Below the pieces are notes generated by a model. The model was not told where the DNA came from. It ran no database searches and was given only the letters and a program-made list of their open reading frames with translations. The position numbers and the translations under genes are program-made. A DNA stretch of 64,000 nucleotides from Fontibacillus panacisegetis (lineage in GTDB: Bacteria; Bacillota; Bacilli; Paenibacillales; Paenibacillaceae). Where the stretch lies: NCBI RefSeq assembly GCF_900102215.1, contig NZ_FNBG01000024.1, positions 25,626 to 89,625 of the forward strand, in the 5' to 3' direction. Of this stretch, positions 27,111 through 36,203 are shown piece by piece (position 1 is the stretch's first letter; the number at the start of each line of letters is the position of its first letter).

Positions 27111-27467
27111 GGGCTGTCCCAAAAGTAGGTGTACTGTCTAAACTAGAAATAGCGGTGCAAGGAAGACGATCCGTGCACCGCTTGATCCCGCCACATGCTA
27201 TGATCGTATCTCATATATCACGGGAACAGTGTCGTGATGAGGAATTCCTGTAAATTCCTGCAGAAGTGCAGGCTTTGTTTATGTAAAGCCTCTAATTGCC
27301 CTAAATTGCTGCAAATGTGCAGGCTTTCTCGAAGAATTATCTTCAAACTAGTCTATTCTGAACCATATTCCTGCATTTTTGCAGGCTTTTGTCCATCCTT
27401 TTATGGATACTTTGGAAAAAACTGCATTTTTGCACGCTTTGCCTGATATCATGCCTCTCCACTGCTA
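27111..27467. repeat. TGCA-iteron element, copy 2 (right end lost)
   Basis: The left end GGGCTGTCCCAAAAGTAGG and the AGCGGTGCA/TGCACCGCT hairpin are intact. Iterons begin at 27259, 27310, 27372 and 27423 (spacing 51, 62, 51). Similarity to copies 1 and 3 stops at about 27467, before the right-end hairpin. It is 3' of the small membrane protein gene. Confidence 0.8.
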
Positions 27468-27564
27468 TTGGCACAAGAAAGGCTCTTTTCCTAATCTGCA
27501 AGCTGGCGCCGCTTTTTCGATGTTTACAAATAGACTTGACATATTTCACCGCTGTGGTTTCTAG

Positions 27565-27783
27565 TTATTTTTTGGATATCCTGGATTCATCTGAAAAGGT
27601 AGCGTAAAAAATAGTTGATGCAAGTATACATATTATTATAGATAAGACAATAAAAACATCCTGCATTGCTGGCGTTAAATCAACCAAATTAAGAGATAAC
27701 TTCCCTAAAAGAGAACCTACTGGTAAAGAAACTAGAAGCAACAGAATTGTGATTATACCTACTGTGTGTTTACGCATACTCAT
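27565..27783 (-). CDS. small membrane protein, two membrane segments
   Basis: I do not recognise this 72-residue protein. It has two hydrophobic segments (about residues 8-26 and 43-63) joined by a short loop (LSLNLVDLTPAMQD) and a charged C-terminus (SDESRISKK). There is no good ribosome binding site in front of the ATG, and an in-frame stop lies a few codons upstream, so the start is fixed. The coding call rests on the hydrophobic pattern and on the following repeat element, which elsewhere sits just after stop codons. Confidence 0.5.
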   Translation of the reverse strand: MSMRKHTVGIITILLLLVSLPVGSLLGKLSLNLVDLTPAMQDVFIVLSIIICILASTIFYATFSDESRISKK

Positions 27784-28050
27784 TAGATTTTTGTATCAAC
27801 ACTATGCCCTCTCCCTTTCTTCCATGCATGGAATTTATACTTTTCCTCCTAATATAATTATTTTGATACACCATTTATAATTCCATATATTCCCTACTTA
27901 TCCTTCTCCATGAAAAAAAACCCATGAAAATTTAATGTGCTGGATGTTTTTGGGCAAACAAGCGAAAAATAGACTTGGCGATGTTATGTAATGGCTGAAG
28001 AAGATAGCAGCAGAAGAGGACCGAAGAGTAAGTGCGGGCGCAATAAAATC
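27784..28050. other. intergenic region, nothing recognised
   Basis: An A+T-rich gap between the small membrane protein and the tatA terminator. I see no gene, repeat or convincing promoter. Confidence 0.5.
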
Positions 28051-28092
28051 TTAAAAGAAAAAAACCATCCGAGAGAAAGCTTCGGATGGTTT
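28051..28092 (-). terminator. rho-independent terminator after tatA
   Basis: On the minus strand an 11-bp perfect stem AAACCATCCGA/TCGGATGGTTT (28092-28062) is followed by a T-rich tract. It begins 11 nt after the tatA stop. Confidence 0.9.
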
Positions 28093-28102
28093 AATTTATC
28101 TT

Positions 28103-28321
28103 CTATGATGTTTTATTTGCCTCTTGAGTTGTGTTTATCTCCTGAGCGTTGATCTCCTTAGGTTTCTCCTCTTCGAAGTCGCCACGAGCACCTCTCTTGA
28201 ATTCCTTTAACATCGTACCGAAACTACGACCAAGTTCGGGCAGTTTGCTCGGACCAAACAACAGCAGAGCTGCGATGATTAACAACAGCAAATGAGTAGG
28301 TCGCAACAAATTTTCAAGCAC
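28103..28321 (-). CDS. tatA: twin-arginine translocase subunit TatA
   Basis: Pore-forming subunit of the Tat pathway for folded-protein export. The N-terminal membrane helix is followed by the diagnostic FGPSKLPELGRSFG hinge (about residues 22-35), an amphipathic helix and an acidic/polar tail; the total is 72 residues. I choose GTG 28321 (MLENLLRPTHLL), because AGAGGTGA lies 6 nt upstream; the GTG at 28330 overlaps that site. No tatC is adjacent. Confidence 0.92.
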   Translation of the reverse strand: MLENLLRPTHLLLLIIAALLLFGPSKLPELGRSFGTMLKEFKRGARGDFEEEKPKEINAQEINTTQEANKTS

Positions 28322-28477
28322 AAATATCACCTCTCAGGTATATCTTTTTTAAAATTATACTACTTATTTCATCACAAAGGGAAACAATTTCTCGTTCATT
28401 CGATAAATTAATCCAGAAACCAAAAACGACCTCTGGGCATAAGCTGTAGTATCAAGCATAACAAAGGGGCGAACATC

Positions 28478-29089
28478 ATGAATTCTTACGGTTTGTTGGC
28501 TGTCGTTGTCATCGGTTTGGCTTCCAATCTGGATAACGCAGGAGTAGGAATTGCTTACGGCGTTCGAAAGATACGCATTCCATGGTACTCCAATTTAGCT
28601 ATTGCCATCATTTCTTTCCTTGCTACATTGTTGTCCGGACTGTTCGGGAATTGGCTCGCTTTCTGGATTCATCCCTGGATTGGACAGTTAATCGGGACCA
28701 TCGTCATCGTTTCTGTGGGAGTGTGGGTACTGCTCCAGCCCTTCGTTGAGAAAAAAGCAGTTCCCCTCGATCATGAAACCAATCCAGTAACACGCCTGCT
28801 CAGAAATCCGGAAGAAGCGGATAAGGACAGCTCTAAATCCATCAGCCTTGGTGAATCAATTCTGCTGGGTATCGCTCTGGCTATGAATGCGCTGGCCGGA
28901 GGATTTAATGCGGGCATTACTCACTTAAATATATGGTATACCTCGCTGTCCGTAGGGGTGTTCAGTTTTGTATTACTTGCACTTTGCGCCGAATTTGGAG
29001 AGAAGTATGCAGCAGAGAAATTAGGTAATCGAGCGACCATTATTTCCGGGCTTTTGCTTATCTTTCTTGGCATTCATCAATTGCTGTAG
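28478..29089 (+). CDS. ytaF: sporulation membrane protein YtaF / MntP-like
   Basis: Polytopic membrane protein of the MntP/YtaF group. The 203 residues show six hydrophobic segments in two halves, each half opening with an ASNLDNAGVGIAYG-type motif (residues 15-28) or the related AMNALAGGFNAG (about 134-145), the internal duplication of this family. An acidic cytoplasmic loop of about 30 residues separates the halves. AAAGGGGCG precedes the ATG. The asparagine-rich motif and the YGVRKIRIP segment fit YtaF better than manganese exporter MntP, but metal export is possible. Confidence 0.85.
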   Translation: MNSYGLLAVVVIGLASNLDNAGVGIAYGVRKIRIPWYSNLAIAIISFLATLLSGLFGNWLAFWIHPWIGQLIGTIVIVSVGVWVLLQPFVEKKAVPLDHETNPVTRLLRNPEEADKDSSKSISLGESILLGIALAMNALAGGFNAGITHLNIWYTSLSVGVFSFVLLALCAEFGEKYAAEKLGNRATIISGLLLIFLGIHQLL

Positions 29090-29182
29090 TATTAGCCAAT
29101 CGAAAATTTATATGATTAATATTTTAAATTCCAGATAAATCCTTAAATGATCGTATATTCCTTAAAATGATATATTCCTCTA

Positions 29183-29200
29183 TAATTGTAGTAACAATTA
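29183..29200. promoter_or_regulatory. palindromic operator candidate over the -10 of the isoprenoid/NHLP unit
   Basis: TAATTGT-AGTA-ACAATTA is a perfect 7-4-7 palindrome about 40 nt upstream of the isoprenoid-enzyme start. A TATAAT hexamer at 29181-29186 overlaps its left arm, so a protein bound here would cover the promoter. Confidence 0.4.
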
Positions 29201-29241
29201 CAATCAGTCAGGAAGCTATGGTCAAGAGAGGAGGTGTAACT

Positions 29242-30183
29242 ATGAAATGGCTCTCCAGTTATCATCAAGACCTGGAACTTGCATTCGCAGAAGCCGCATC
29301 TATATTAGAAGCGCTGCCAGTAACACATAGACAACCTGCACTAGAGTTTCTCGATAAATTCCACCCGCTAAAAGAAGAACGTTCCAAAAACTACATATGT
29401 TATCTTCTTCCACTGTGGATGCACGAGCTGACCGGAGTTCCTCTTCATAAATGCAGGGAGTTTGCTGTAGCCAATATTTTTGGCATGCTGTATTACCAAA
29501 TCATCGACGCCGTTATGGACGATCGGGATCAGGCTTCCACGAGCATGCTCCCTTTAGCAGAATTCATTCATCTGGAGTTTATTCATAAATATAGTCACTC
29601 GTTTCCCGCAACCTCTTCATTATGGGATTATTACAGAAAATACGTAGCTGAATGGGCTCAAGCTGTTTCTACAGAGAACAGTTCTGATTTCTTCTATGAA
29701 AACCCGGTACGTATGGGGCACAAGGCATCTCCGGTAAAGCTGTCTATTATAGCTCCACTTCTACTCTCTCATCGGGAAGAATTAATTCCGGAATTAGAAG
29801 AGGCTGTTGATACTGTTCTTATAACATTGCAGATGCTCGATGACTGGCAGGATTGGGAGAAGGATTTGTTAGAAGGCAATTACAATTCACTTGTATCCAT
29901 GGTACAAACGGAGTGTGAAATTCCTAAGGACCGCCGGCCTACATCTGAGGAAATAAACCAGGCTATATATGTTAGAGGATTACTATCTACTTATGCTAAT
30001 CGGGCAAATATACTTCATGTAAAACTTTCAAAAATACAGACTATAGTCCCTCATCTTTATGATTTCCATGCATCACTACATAATAATATAGTAATTGGGG
30101 CTCAACACCATGAATCTGAAAGAAATTTGCTGTTACAAGGCGGACTAAACTATTATTTGTCGAAAATACCGAAAAATTCCTAG
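29242..30183 (+). CDS. class I isoprenoid-synthase-like enzyme
   Basis: All-helical protein of 313 residues with two aspartate-rich motifs in the places expected for class I isoprenoid enzymes: DAVMDDRD at residues 89-96 and DDWQDWEKD at 200-208. These motifs bind a trinuclear Mg2+ cluster and allylic or prenyl diphosphates in the family. It is not a close match to farnesyl or geranylgeranyl diphosphate synthases, which have FARM/SARM DDxxD motifs with different context. The start is ATG 29242, with AGGAGG 7 nt upstream; the open frame to 29167 has no site. The NHLP-type peptide gene follows by 67 nt on the same strand. The reaction is unknown: terpene cyclisation, chain elongation or prenyl transfer are all possible. 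Confidence 0.75.
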   Translation: MKWLSSYHQDLELAFAEAASILEALPVTHRQPALEFLDKFHPLKEERSKNYICYLLPLWMHELTGVPLHKCREFAVANIFGMLYYQIIDAVMDDRDQASTSMLPLAEFIHLEFIHKYSHSFPATSSLWDYYRKYVAEWAQAVSTENSSDFFYENPVRMGHKASPVKLSIIAPLLLSHREELIPELEEAVDTVLITLQMLDDWQDWEKDLLEGNYNSLVSMVQTECEIPKDRRPTSEEINQAIYVRGLLSTYANRANILHVKLSKIQTIVPHLYDFHASLHNNIVIGAQHHESERNLLLQGGLNYYLSKIPKNS

Positions 30184-30250
30184 ATTGCCCAAATATATAA
30201 TGCTATACTTATGAGGTAAATATAACCATATTGAGAGAAAGGGTGATTCT

Positions 30251-30493
30251 ATGGCAACAGAGGCTCTTCACAATCAAGTTATTCAAAAAGCGTGGCAAGA
30301 TCCTGATTTCAAAGCAAAACTTCTAGCAGACCCTAAAGCAGCAATTCAAGAAGCGCTCGGTATAGTAATTCCTGAGCATATCAGCTTAAAGGCCGTAGAA
30401 GAAAATTCCAATGAATTTTATCTCGTTCTTCCTCCGCAGCCTTCAAAAACAGTGATTGCTTCTGATGTTACTCCACAGTTCCAATGGGCATAA
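30251..30493 (+). CDS. NHLP (nitrile-hydratase-like leader) family short protein, RiPP-precursor-like
   Basis: An 80-residue protein resembling the leader region of NHLP-type RiPP precursors: W(15)QDPDFKAKLLADPKAAIQEA, LGIVIPEHISLKAVEE and the terminal FYLVLPP, the pattern that derives from the nitrile hydratase alpha subunit. After LPP only about 18 residues remain (ending VTPQFQWA). The usual LSDEELEAVAGG cleavage region is absent, so the protein is either a precursor with an unusual core or a leader-like carrier. AGAAAGGGTGA precedes the ATG. It shares orientation with the isoprenoid-like enzyme. No radical SAM, YcaO, lanthionine or peptidase-ABC gene lies nearby. Confidence 0.75.
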   Translation: MATEALHNQVIQKAWQDPDFKAKLLADPKAAIQEALGIVIPEHISLKAVEENSNEFYLVLPPQPSKTVIASDVTPQFQWA

Positions 30494-30540
30494 AGACTCT
30501 GTAATTAGTAAAGTATTTAAGATAAGACAGGGATGGTTGA

Positions 30541-30593
30541 GATTATTCAGTTATTCAATGGTGCTAATGCATACCTTTGGAAACTGAATAATC
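30541..30593. other. 12-bp inverted repeat across the convergent 3' ends
   Basis: GATTATTCAGTT (30541-30552) is the exact reverse complement of AACTGAATAATC (30582-30593). It includes the stop codon and last codons of the histidine kinase gene. It could serve as a terminator for the NHLP transcript or the kinase transcript, but no T-tract follows on either strand. Confidence 0.5.
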
Positions 30594-32461
30594 ACTTCCG
30601 TCCCTATTCCTTTTTCACTTGCAAACTTGATACTTCCCTCCATTACTTCAATAATTCGGAGCGTCACCATTAACCCCAGACCAGTACCTTTCGTTTTGTT
30701 CGTAAAATATGGTTCTCCCAGCCTTGCCAATACCTCGGCCTCCATTCCTTCACCATTATCCTTAATGTGAATGTGTACTTTTTCGCCTTCTTCATAGGCC
30801 CAAATCTGGATTTCACCTTCGCCCTGCAGCGATTCAATGCTGTTCTTAATAATGTTAATGAAGGCTTGCTTGAATTTTGAAGAATTCCCTCTGATATAAA
30901 TATCATTAGGAATGTGCACGGATATTTCGCCCCCCTGCATATTGGCCATAGGGATTAAAATACCCTCAATATGGATAAACTCATCCAAAATATTCAAATT
31001 TGTTATTACACCTGCTTCCGGCTTGGCAAAAGTCAAATAATCTGTAATGATCTCCGACGCCCGATCCAGTTCATGCATAGCCATATTCAAATAAACCTTC
31101 TCTGAAGGCTGTCTTTCAAGAAGAAGCTGAATAAACCCACGAGTAACTTGCAGAGGATTGCGTACTTCATGGGCAACAGATGCTGCTAGTTCGCTAATGA
31201 TTTCCATTCTTTCCGAACGTTGAAGCTCATTGTTGAACATTTCTAATTGTTTAGTATATTGTACAATTCTCTTATGGTTTTCGGAAAACTTTCTGCCAAG
31301 AATAATTATCAATGAGATGAGGAAACATACGATCCCCCATTTCCATAGAAACAAGCTGTAATACGGATCAACTATGTAGTAATATAGTAATTCTCCAATG
31401 CCAATTAATGCAAAAATGATAAAACCCATTGAAAAGATAATCGCATTTTTATCTCCCTGAACTGCATACTTGGTTGAGAAACAAATAAGCAGTATAAATT
31501 GTACTATCATTATTATGCCAAGCACTTGCAAAGATACGATATAGTAAAATCCGTATAATAGGACTTGGAAATTAGAAATAACTAGCAATAGGAAGCAAAC
31601 TAAACAGAAACAAGAATAAATTGTTTGAAATATTCTGAAGCGTCGAACAATAGAATGAAGCCCCGAACCGAACGTTTTTTCAAAGAAGAAAGTAAATGTA
31701 GGCAATAAAATATACAGAGATATATCAAATAACACTGAATACATACCTCTCATTGACTGATGAAGCCATGCTGGTAAGGGACTATAAGTAATAACTAAAA
31801 ATCCACTGGATAAGATTACGGCACATAGGGAAAGCCACATAGACAAATTCCCAGTATATAAAAACAAAGAGCATACCAGCATAATTAGTGCAATAAAAAT
31901 CAGCGTACTTCCCAGAATGTAAGTGGCTGTGTTATTACTGATAAAGCCCCTGATCATGTCTTGATACTTTCCAACCTTGATTTGTTTCACAATACCAATG
32001 CTACTATCGTTTCGTTCCAAACCTACATAAACCTTCTGATGCGAATTAATTACACTAAGAGGTAAGAGCACCGTATTATAACTCAGAGCAAAATTACTAA
32101 CATTATCATATATATCAACTCCATCGACTTTAACTACCACATGAGTACCATAAATCCTTTCAAAAAAAATTGCGGCAGCCTTTTCATTTAAATCAGGCAA
32201 TTCAAACTTAACCCATTGAGCAGAATCCCCCTGAGTTCTCTCTGTAACAGAATTACTTCCATCGACGTCAATCCAACCGTCCATAGCGTCCAACTGATCT
32301 GTGGTAATATTCGAATCAAGCTCACTTACCCATTTTATTTGCCATTGATTAATGACATGCTCATCAACATGATTATTCTCGGGAACTTCTAAAAGAAAAA
32401 TACAAAAAGCAACTATAATAAGTACAACTATACTAAACAACACCCTATATAAAACTTTCAT
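30551..32461 (-). CDS. orphan membrane histidine kinase, sporulation-kinase-like
   Basis: Sensor kinase of about 636 residues. Order: one N-terminal membrane segment, an extracytoplasmic domain of about 150 residues (7TMR-DISM extracellular-like beta fold), seven membrane segments (about 180-390), then HisKA with the phosphorylated His in SVAHEVRNPLQVTRGFIQLL (H-box), and a HATPase domain with N (FINIIKNSIESL), G1 (DNGEGM) and G2 (KGTGLGL) boxes. The RNPLxxxRGFxQLL motif is that of Spo0A-phosphorelay kinases. No response regulator is adjacent. ATG 32461 is chosen over ATG 32470 for better spacing from the upstream GG-rich site. It converges on the NHLP unit. Confidence 0.9.
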   Translation of the reverse strand: MKVLYRVLFSIVVLIIVAFCIFLLEVPENNHVDEHVINQWQIKWVSELDSNITTDQLDAMDGWIDVDGSNSVTERTQGDSAQWVKFELPDLNEKAAAIFFERIYGTHVVVKVDGVDIYDNVSNFALSYNTVLLPLSVINSHQKVYVGLERNDSSIGIVKQIKVGKYQDMIRGFISNNTATYILGSTLIFIALIMLVCSLFLYTGNLSMWLSLCAVILSSGFLVITYSPLPAWLHQSMRGMYSVLFDISLYILLPTFTFFFEKTFGSGLHSIVRRFRIFQTIYSCFCLVCFLLLVISNFQVLLYGFYYIVSLQVLGIIMIVQFILLICFSTKYAVQGDKNAIIFSMGFIIFALIGIGELLYYYIVDPYYSLFLWKWGIVCFLISLIIILGRKFSENHKRIVQYTKQLEMFNNELQRSERMEIISELAASVAHEVRNPLQVTRGFIQLLLERQPSEKVYLNMAMHELDRASEIITDYLTFAKPEAGVITNLNILDEFIHIEGILIPMANMQGGEISVHIPNDIYIRGNSSKFKQAFINIIKNSIESLQGEGEIQIWAYEEGEKVHIHIKDNGEGMEAEVLARLGEPYFTNKTKGTGLGLMVTLRIIEVMEGSIKFASEKGIGTEVIIQFPKVCISTIE

Positions 32462-32670
32462 ATCCTGCATCCTACCCCTACTCGCTAGAAATGAGAGCCA
32501 TTCTACTTTATTTTCAATTTTGGAAACTATTATTTATTCGATACAGATATACACAATACCTTCAATATTATGGAATAAAAGATATTTTTTATTTGGTTGT
32601 GATCAAGGATATTGTACCTTTATTAAGATTTTTAATCTATGGATAGTTTTTACATGGTGAAAATGAAATC

Positions 32671-32708
32671 AAAAAATAAAACCGGGCAGGAATATCCTAA
32701 CCCGGTTT
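32671..32708 (-). terminator. rho-independent terminator after the second chemoreceptor gene
   Basis: On the minus strand AAACCGGG/CCCGGTTT with an inner AGGA/TCCT pairing (32708-32679), followed by TATTTTTT. It is 28 nt after the stop codon. Confidence 0.85.
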
Positions 32709-32735
32709 CTTCTAGAAACATTATTATAAATGTAT

Positions 32736-34718
32736 CTACTTGTCTTTGTAAATTTTAAATTGGCCTACTAATTGCTGGAGTTGTTCAGCCATTCTGCTTA
32801 AGTCAGTAGATGAAGAGGCAACTTCTTCTATTGAAGCCAGCTGTTCCTCGGCGGCGGCTGAAATCGTTTCTGTATTCCCTGCCATTGCTTCTGAAAGACC
32901 ACGAATCAAACTAATTTCATTTTCAACAGTGTCAGCACCCTCTGCCACTTCATTCATTGATAAAGATACTGAATGAATCATATCCGCCGCTCCCACAATC
33001 GATTTACGTATCATTTCAAACGACTGACCTGACAGATCGACTGCTTCCATTCCTTGTGCGACACGATCCTTAACCTCCTCCATTGTACTGGAGGCTTTGC
33101 TCATTTCATGCTGAATATGTTCAATAAGATTTTTAATCTGTTCTGCTGATTGTCCGGAACCTTCCGCAAGCTTACGAACCTCTGAAGCAACAACCGCAAA
33201 TCCACGACCTTGTTCACCTGCTCTCGCTGCTTCAATCGATGCATTAAGAGCTAATAAATTTGTCTGTTGTGCAATGCTGGCAATAACACCAACGATATCA
33301 CCAACATGCTCTGCGCGGCTATTTAGTGACTGAATAACATCACCAAGTTCTTCAACGGCGTATTGAATACCTTGTATTTTCTCTTCAGCACTTGTAACAG
33401 CATGTGTACCTTGATTTGTTGATTCTGTTGTATTGGACATCGTTCCTGTTACTTGATTCATCTGTTCGGTAATATGCTCAACCTTCCGATTCATGTGATC
33501 TACACTCTTCATTCCGCCATCTACACTTCTCAGCTGATGCTCACTTCCAACTGCTACTTCCTGAATCGCTGTCGTCACATTCTCGATTGCTTTTGTAGTC
33601 TGTTCTGCACCTGCTGTCAATTCCTCTGCTGATGCGGACAGACTATCTGTCATTTCTCTGACGCCTTCAACCATTCCTCTCAAGTTATCCACCATGATCT
33701 GGAAGTTATTCGCCAGATCACCGATTTCATCCTGACGGAAAGAATCCAGTCGCTTGGTCAAATCTCCTTTTCCTAACACAGCTGTTGCTTCTTTAAGCTT
33801 GCGCAGCGGTACTGTCACGGATCTTACATTAAGGAAAATAATCACAACTGCTGCCAGAACGGAAGCCAAGACAACAAATATCGCTGTATCGCGGATTTCT
33901 TTCGTATCCTCTTTTACTTCATCTTCGCTAATCGTACCACCAATTCTCCATCCCGATATCTCATTTTTCATGTGCGCCATTTTATAGTCTACATTCTGAC
34001 TAGTATAGCTCAGGATATCATTGTCTGACTTAAATAATGACTCCGTATATTCTTCTTTGGATTCTTCACCAATGACTGCAGTAGGATGAACAAGATTTTT
34101 TTTGCTGCTATCCAGAATAATGATGTACCCTTCTTCGCCTACTTTCATATCTGTCAGCTTAGCTAACGTCGATAAATCCAGATTTAATGAAATAACACCT
34201 TTTCCGTCAGGCAACAGCTGAGAAATAGATACTACCGGATTTCCATCAACAGACTGAAAGACCGGAGATATAACCGCTCCCTTCATTTGCTTGTGGGCGA
34301 GGGTGTACCAATCCCTTTTTCTCGGGTCAAAACCTTCGGGCAGGGGATCATCCAGAGCACGAATGATGGACCCTTTATCTGTTCCTACATATATATCCAA
34401 AACATCCTTATGAATCGCACGATATTGCTTAAACATATCCTTGATCGTTTTATTTCCTTCAGCCACTTCTTTCTCTATATCCCCAGTAGCTACCTTACTA
34501 GCGTAATACTCCAGATCAACTATTTTTTCTTCAATTAAATTGTTTACGATGGCGTTCGCTGAATTTACGCTTCCGTGAGCGCTTGCCATCAATTCTTCCT
34601 CTACTCGATCGCTGGCAACAGAATATGTAGTTATTGAAATAATCATGCTAGGAATTAATAACACAAGTAAATATGTAACAACCATTCTATTTCTGATTGA
34701 AAATGAAATTTTTTTCAT
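32736..34718 (-). CDS. methyl-accepting chemotaxis protein with dCache-type sensor
   Basis: Chemoreceptor of 660 residues. Membrane segment 1 is at about residues 10-30. The extracellular part (about 35-275) has the dCache look: [45 protein letters not shown]. Membrane segment 2 is at about 280-300, then HAMP ([12 protein letters not shown]) and the signalling hairpin with the tip [19 protein letters not shown]. dCache receptors often sense amino acids or organic acids. GGGGGG lies 5 nt before the ATG. It is monocistronic and terminated. Confidence 0.94.
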   Translation of the reverse strand: MKKISFSIRNRMVVTYLLVLLIPSMIISITTYSVASDRVEEELMASAHGSVNSANAIVNNLIEEKIVDLEYYASKVATGDIEKEVAEGNKTIKDMFKQYRAIHKDVLDIYVGTDKGSIIRALDDPLPEGFDPRKRDWYTLAHKQMKGAVISPVFQSVDGNPVVSISQLLPDGKGVISLNLDLSTLAKLTDMKVGEEGYIIILDSSKKNLVHPTAVIGEESKEEYTESLFKSDNDILSYTSQNVDYKMAHMKNEISGWRIGGTISEDEVKEDTKEIRDTAIFVVLASVLAAVVIIFLNVRSVTVPLRKLKEATAVLGKGDLTKRLDSFRQDEIGDLANNFQIMVDNLRGMVEGVREMTDSLSASAEELTAGAEQTTKAIENVTTAIQEVAVGSEHQLRSVDGGMKSVDHMNRKVEHITEQMNQVTGTMSNTTESTNQGTHAVTSAEEKIQGIQYAVEELGDVIQSLNSRAEHVGDIVGVIASIAQQTNLLALNASIEAARAGEQGRGFAVVASEVRKLAEGSGQSAEQIKNLIEHIQHEMSKASSTMEEVKDRVAQGMEAVDLSGQSFEMIRKSIVGAADMIHSVSLSMNEVAEGADTVENEISLIRGLSEAMAGNTETISAAAEEQLASIEEVASSSTDLSRMAEQLQQLVGQFKIYKDK

Positions 34719-34887
34719 AAAAGCCCCCCCTTTTCTTAACTCAAAATATCAATATTTGACACTATTATATACTGATTGTCGGATTTTGACGATCCATTTT
34801 AAAATACAAAGTATAGCAAAATAATAATGTCCTTACTCGTGATATAATAACGCTAAATCGATCGGAAATTAGAAAGGTGGATATGCC

Positions 34888-35631
34888 ATGAAAGGCGCTG
34901 CACTCGAAGTCGAAATATGTCTTCTTGCAGGCAAAATAATGCTTCAGAGCGGAGCAGAAACTTACCGTGTAGAAGATACGATGATTAGAATGTCAAATTC
35001 GCTTGGTCTTAATGGATCACATAGCTATGTCACTCCGACCGGAATTGTATTTCAACCCGGTGAAGCACTGCCAGCGAAGCTGATTCGTATCGAGGAACGG
35101 ACAACAAATTTACATAAAGTATCCGCAGTCAACGATATTTCACGCAAGCTTAGCAGCGAGACTATATCATCAGAAGAAGCTCATCAACTGCTTATACAAA
35201 TTGACAGCTCCAAAAATGCCTACCCGCTTGCACTGCAAGTTGCTGCCGCCGCGATCGCAAGCGGATGCTTTACAATCATGTTTAGAGGAAGCCTGACCGA
35301 TTTCATTCCCGGGGTATTGTGTGGTGGTCTCGGATTTATATCCTATATCCTTCTGAATCAAGTATTTAAAATCAAATTTTTCGCTGAATTTACCGCCTCA
35401 TTCCTGATTGGCATTATGGCTATATTACTGGTTCGAGTTGGAGTAGGTGTCACAATGGATAAAATCATTATCGGTTCCGTCATGCCGCTTGTCCCTGGTC
35501 TGCTCATCACGAATGCAGTACGCGATCTTATGGCTGGACATCTCGTGTCCGGTTTATCGCGGGGCGCCGAAGCTTTTCTCACTGCTTTTGCTATCGGGGC
35601 AGGCATTGCTGTAGTGTTCAGCATTCTGTAA
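34888..35631 (+). CDS. threonine/serine exporter family protein, ThrE N-terminal-type half
   Basis: Membrane protein of the ThrE/YjjP (DUF1212) type. The soluble N-terminal half (about residues 1-110) carries GAETYRVEDTM and YVTPTGI, hallmarks of the family. Five hydrophobic segments follow, with GSVMPLVPGLLITNAVRDL near residue 192. AGAAAGGTGG precedes the ATG. It is followed after 17 nt by the YjjB-type half, so the exporter is two-component as in enteric bacteria rather than the fused corynebacterial ThrE. The substrate is inferred from family. Confidence 0.88.
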   Translation: MKGAALEVEICLLAGKIMLQSGAETYRVEDTMIRMSNSLGLNGSHSYVTPTGIVFQPGEALPAKLIRIEERTTNLHKVSAVNDISRKLSSETISSEEAHQLLIQIDSSKNAYPLALQVAAAAIASGCFTIMFRGSLTDFIPGVLCGGLGFISYILLNQVFKIKFFAEFTASFLIGIMAILLVRVGVGVTMDKIIIGSVMPLVPGLLITNAVRDLMAGHLVSGLSRGAEAFLTAFAIGAGIAVVFSIL

Positions 35632-35648
35632 ATACATAGAAAGGGGTC

Positions 35649-36122
35649 ATGTCTTACATGGTAATTACCCTGCATTTGATTACAAGTTTTATCGCCTCGG
35701 GAGCGTTCGGTATTATTTTCAATGCACCAAAACGCACCCTCCTTCACTGCGGTATAGTTGGCATGTTAGGCTGGATCGCATACATTGTGCTGGATTTTAG
35801 AATGGAAGCTATTTTCTCCACGGTAGCAGCGACATTCATTGTAGGAGTCATCAGTCAGTTATTTGCTAAATTATTCAAAAAACCTGTCATCATATTCAGC
35901 GTCTCCGGCATCATTCCGCTTGTTCCCGGTGGCCTTGCTTATGATGCGATGCGGAATTTCGTCGTCAATGAATACAATGTTGCAATTCAGCTTGCCGCTC
36001 AGGCTTTTTTGATCTCCGGATCGATCGCTATCGGTCTTGTTATGTCTGAGGTGCTAAATCAGCTTCTACATAAAATCCCATTAAAAATGCCGATTTGGAA
36101 GGCTAAGAAATTACCAAAATAG
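35649..36122 (+). CDS. threonine/serine exporter family protein, YjjB/DUF3815-type half
   Basis: A 157-residue membrane protein with five hydrophobic segments and the SGIIPLVPGGLAYDAMRNF motif that mirrors the partner's VMPLVPG segment. It is the C-terminal-type half of the two-component exporter. AAAGGGG lies just upstream; ATG 35649 is very close to it and ATG 35658 (three codons later) is a fair alternative. It is in one operon with 34888-35631. Confidence 0.87.
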   Translation: MSYMVITLHLITSFIASGAFGIIFNAPKRTLLHCGIVGMLGWIAYIVLDFRMEAIFSTVAATFIVGVISQLFAKLFKKPVIIFSVSGIIPLVPGGLAYDAMRNFVVNEYNVAIQLAAQAFLISGSIAIGLVMSEVLNQLLHKIPLKMPIWKAKKLPK

Positions 36123-36203
36123 TTTGGTGAAACATGATATAATATCAAGCGGCCTGTTTAGTAAAACGTATAGGAACAGATATCATAATTTAGCTGAAAG
36201 AAG

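Larger units (their letters stand above)
26817..27564. other. 748-nt intergenic region: structured G+C-rich segment and a repeat element
   Basis: There is no gene. About 26921-27107 is an unusually G+C-rich, hairpin-rich stretch, and 27111-27467 is TGCA-iteron element copy 2; both are listed separately. 27468-27564 is the 3' flank of the small membrane protein gene. Confidence 0.7.

Noticed and set aside
27234..27564. Short open frames in the TGCA elements (24305-24487, 27234-27564, 37429-37728, 58448-58720)
   Set aside because: They read as Cys/Phe/Leu-rich peptides only because the element is repeated. They lack ribosome binding sites, and frames are open on both strands.
28478..29089. Calling this gene mntP (manganese exporter)
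   Set aside because: The fold is shared, but the ASNLDNxGVGIAYGxRKIRIP pattern and the long acidic loop fit YtaF better, so only the looser call is given.
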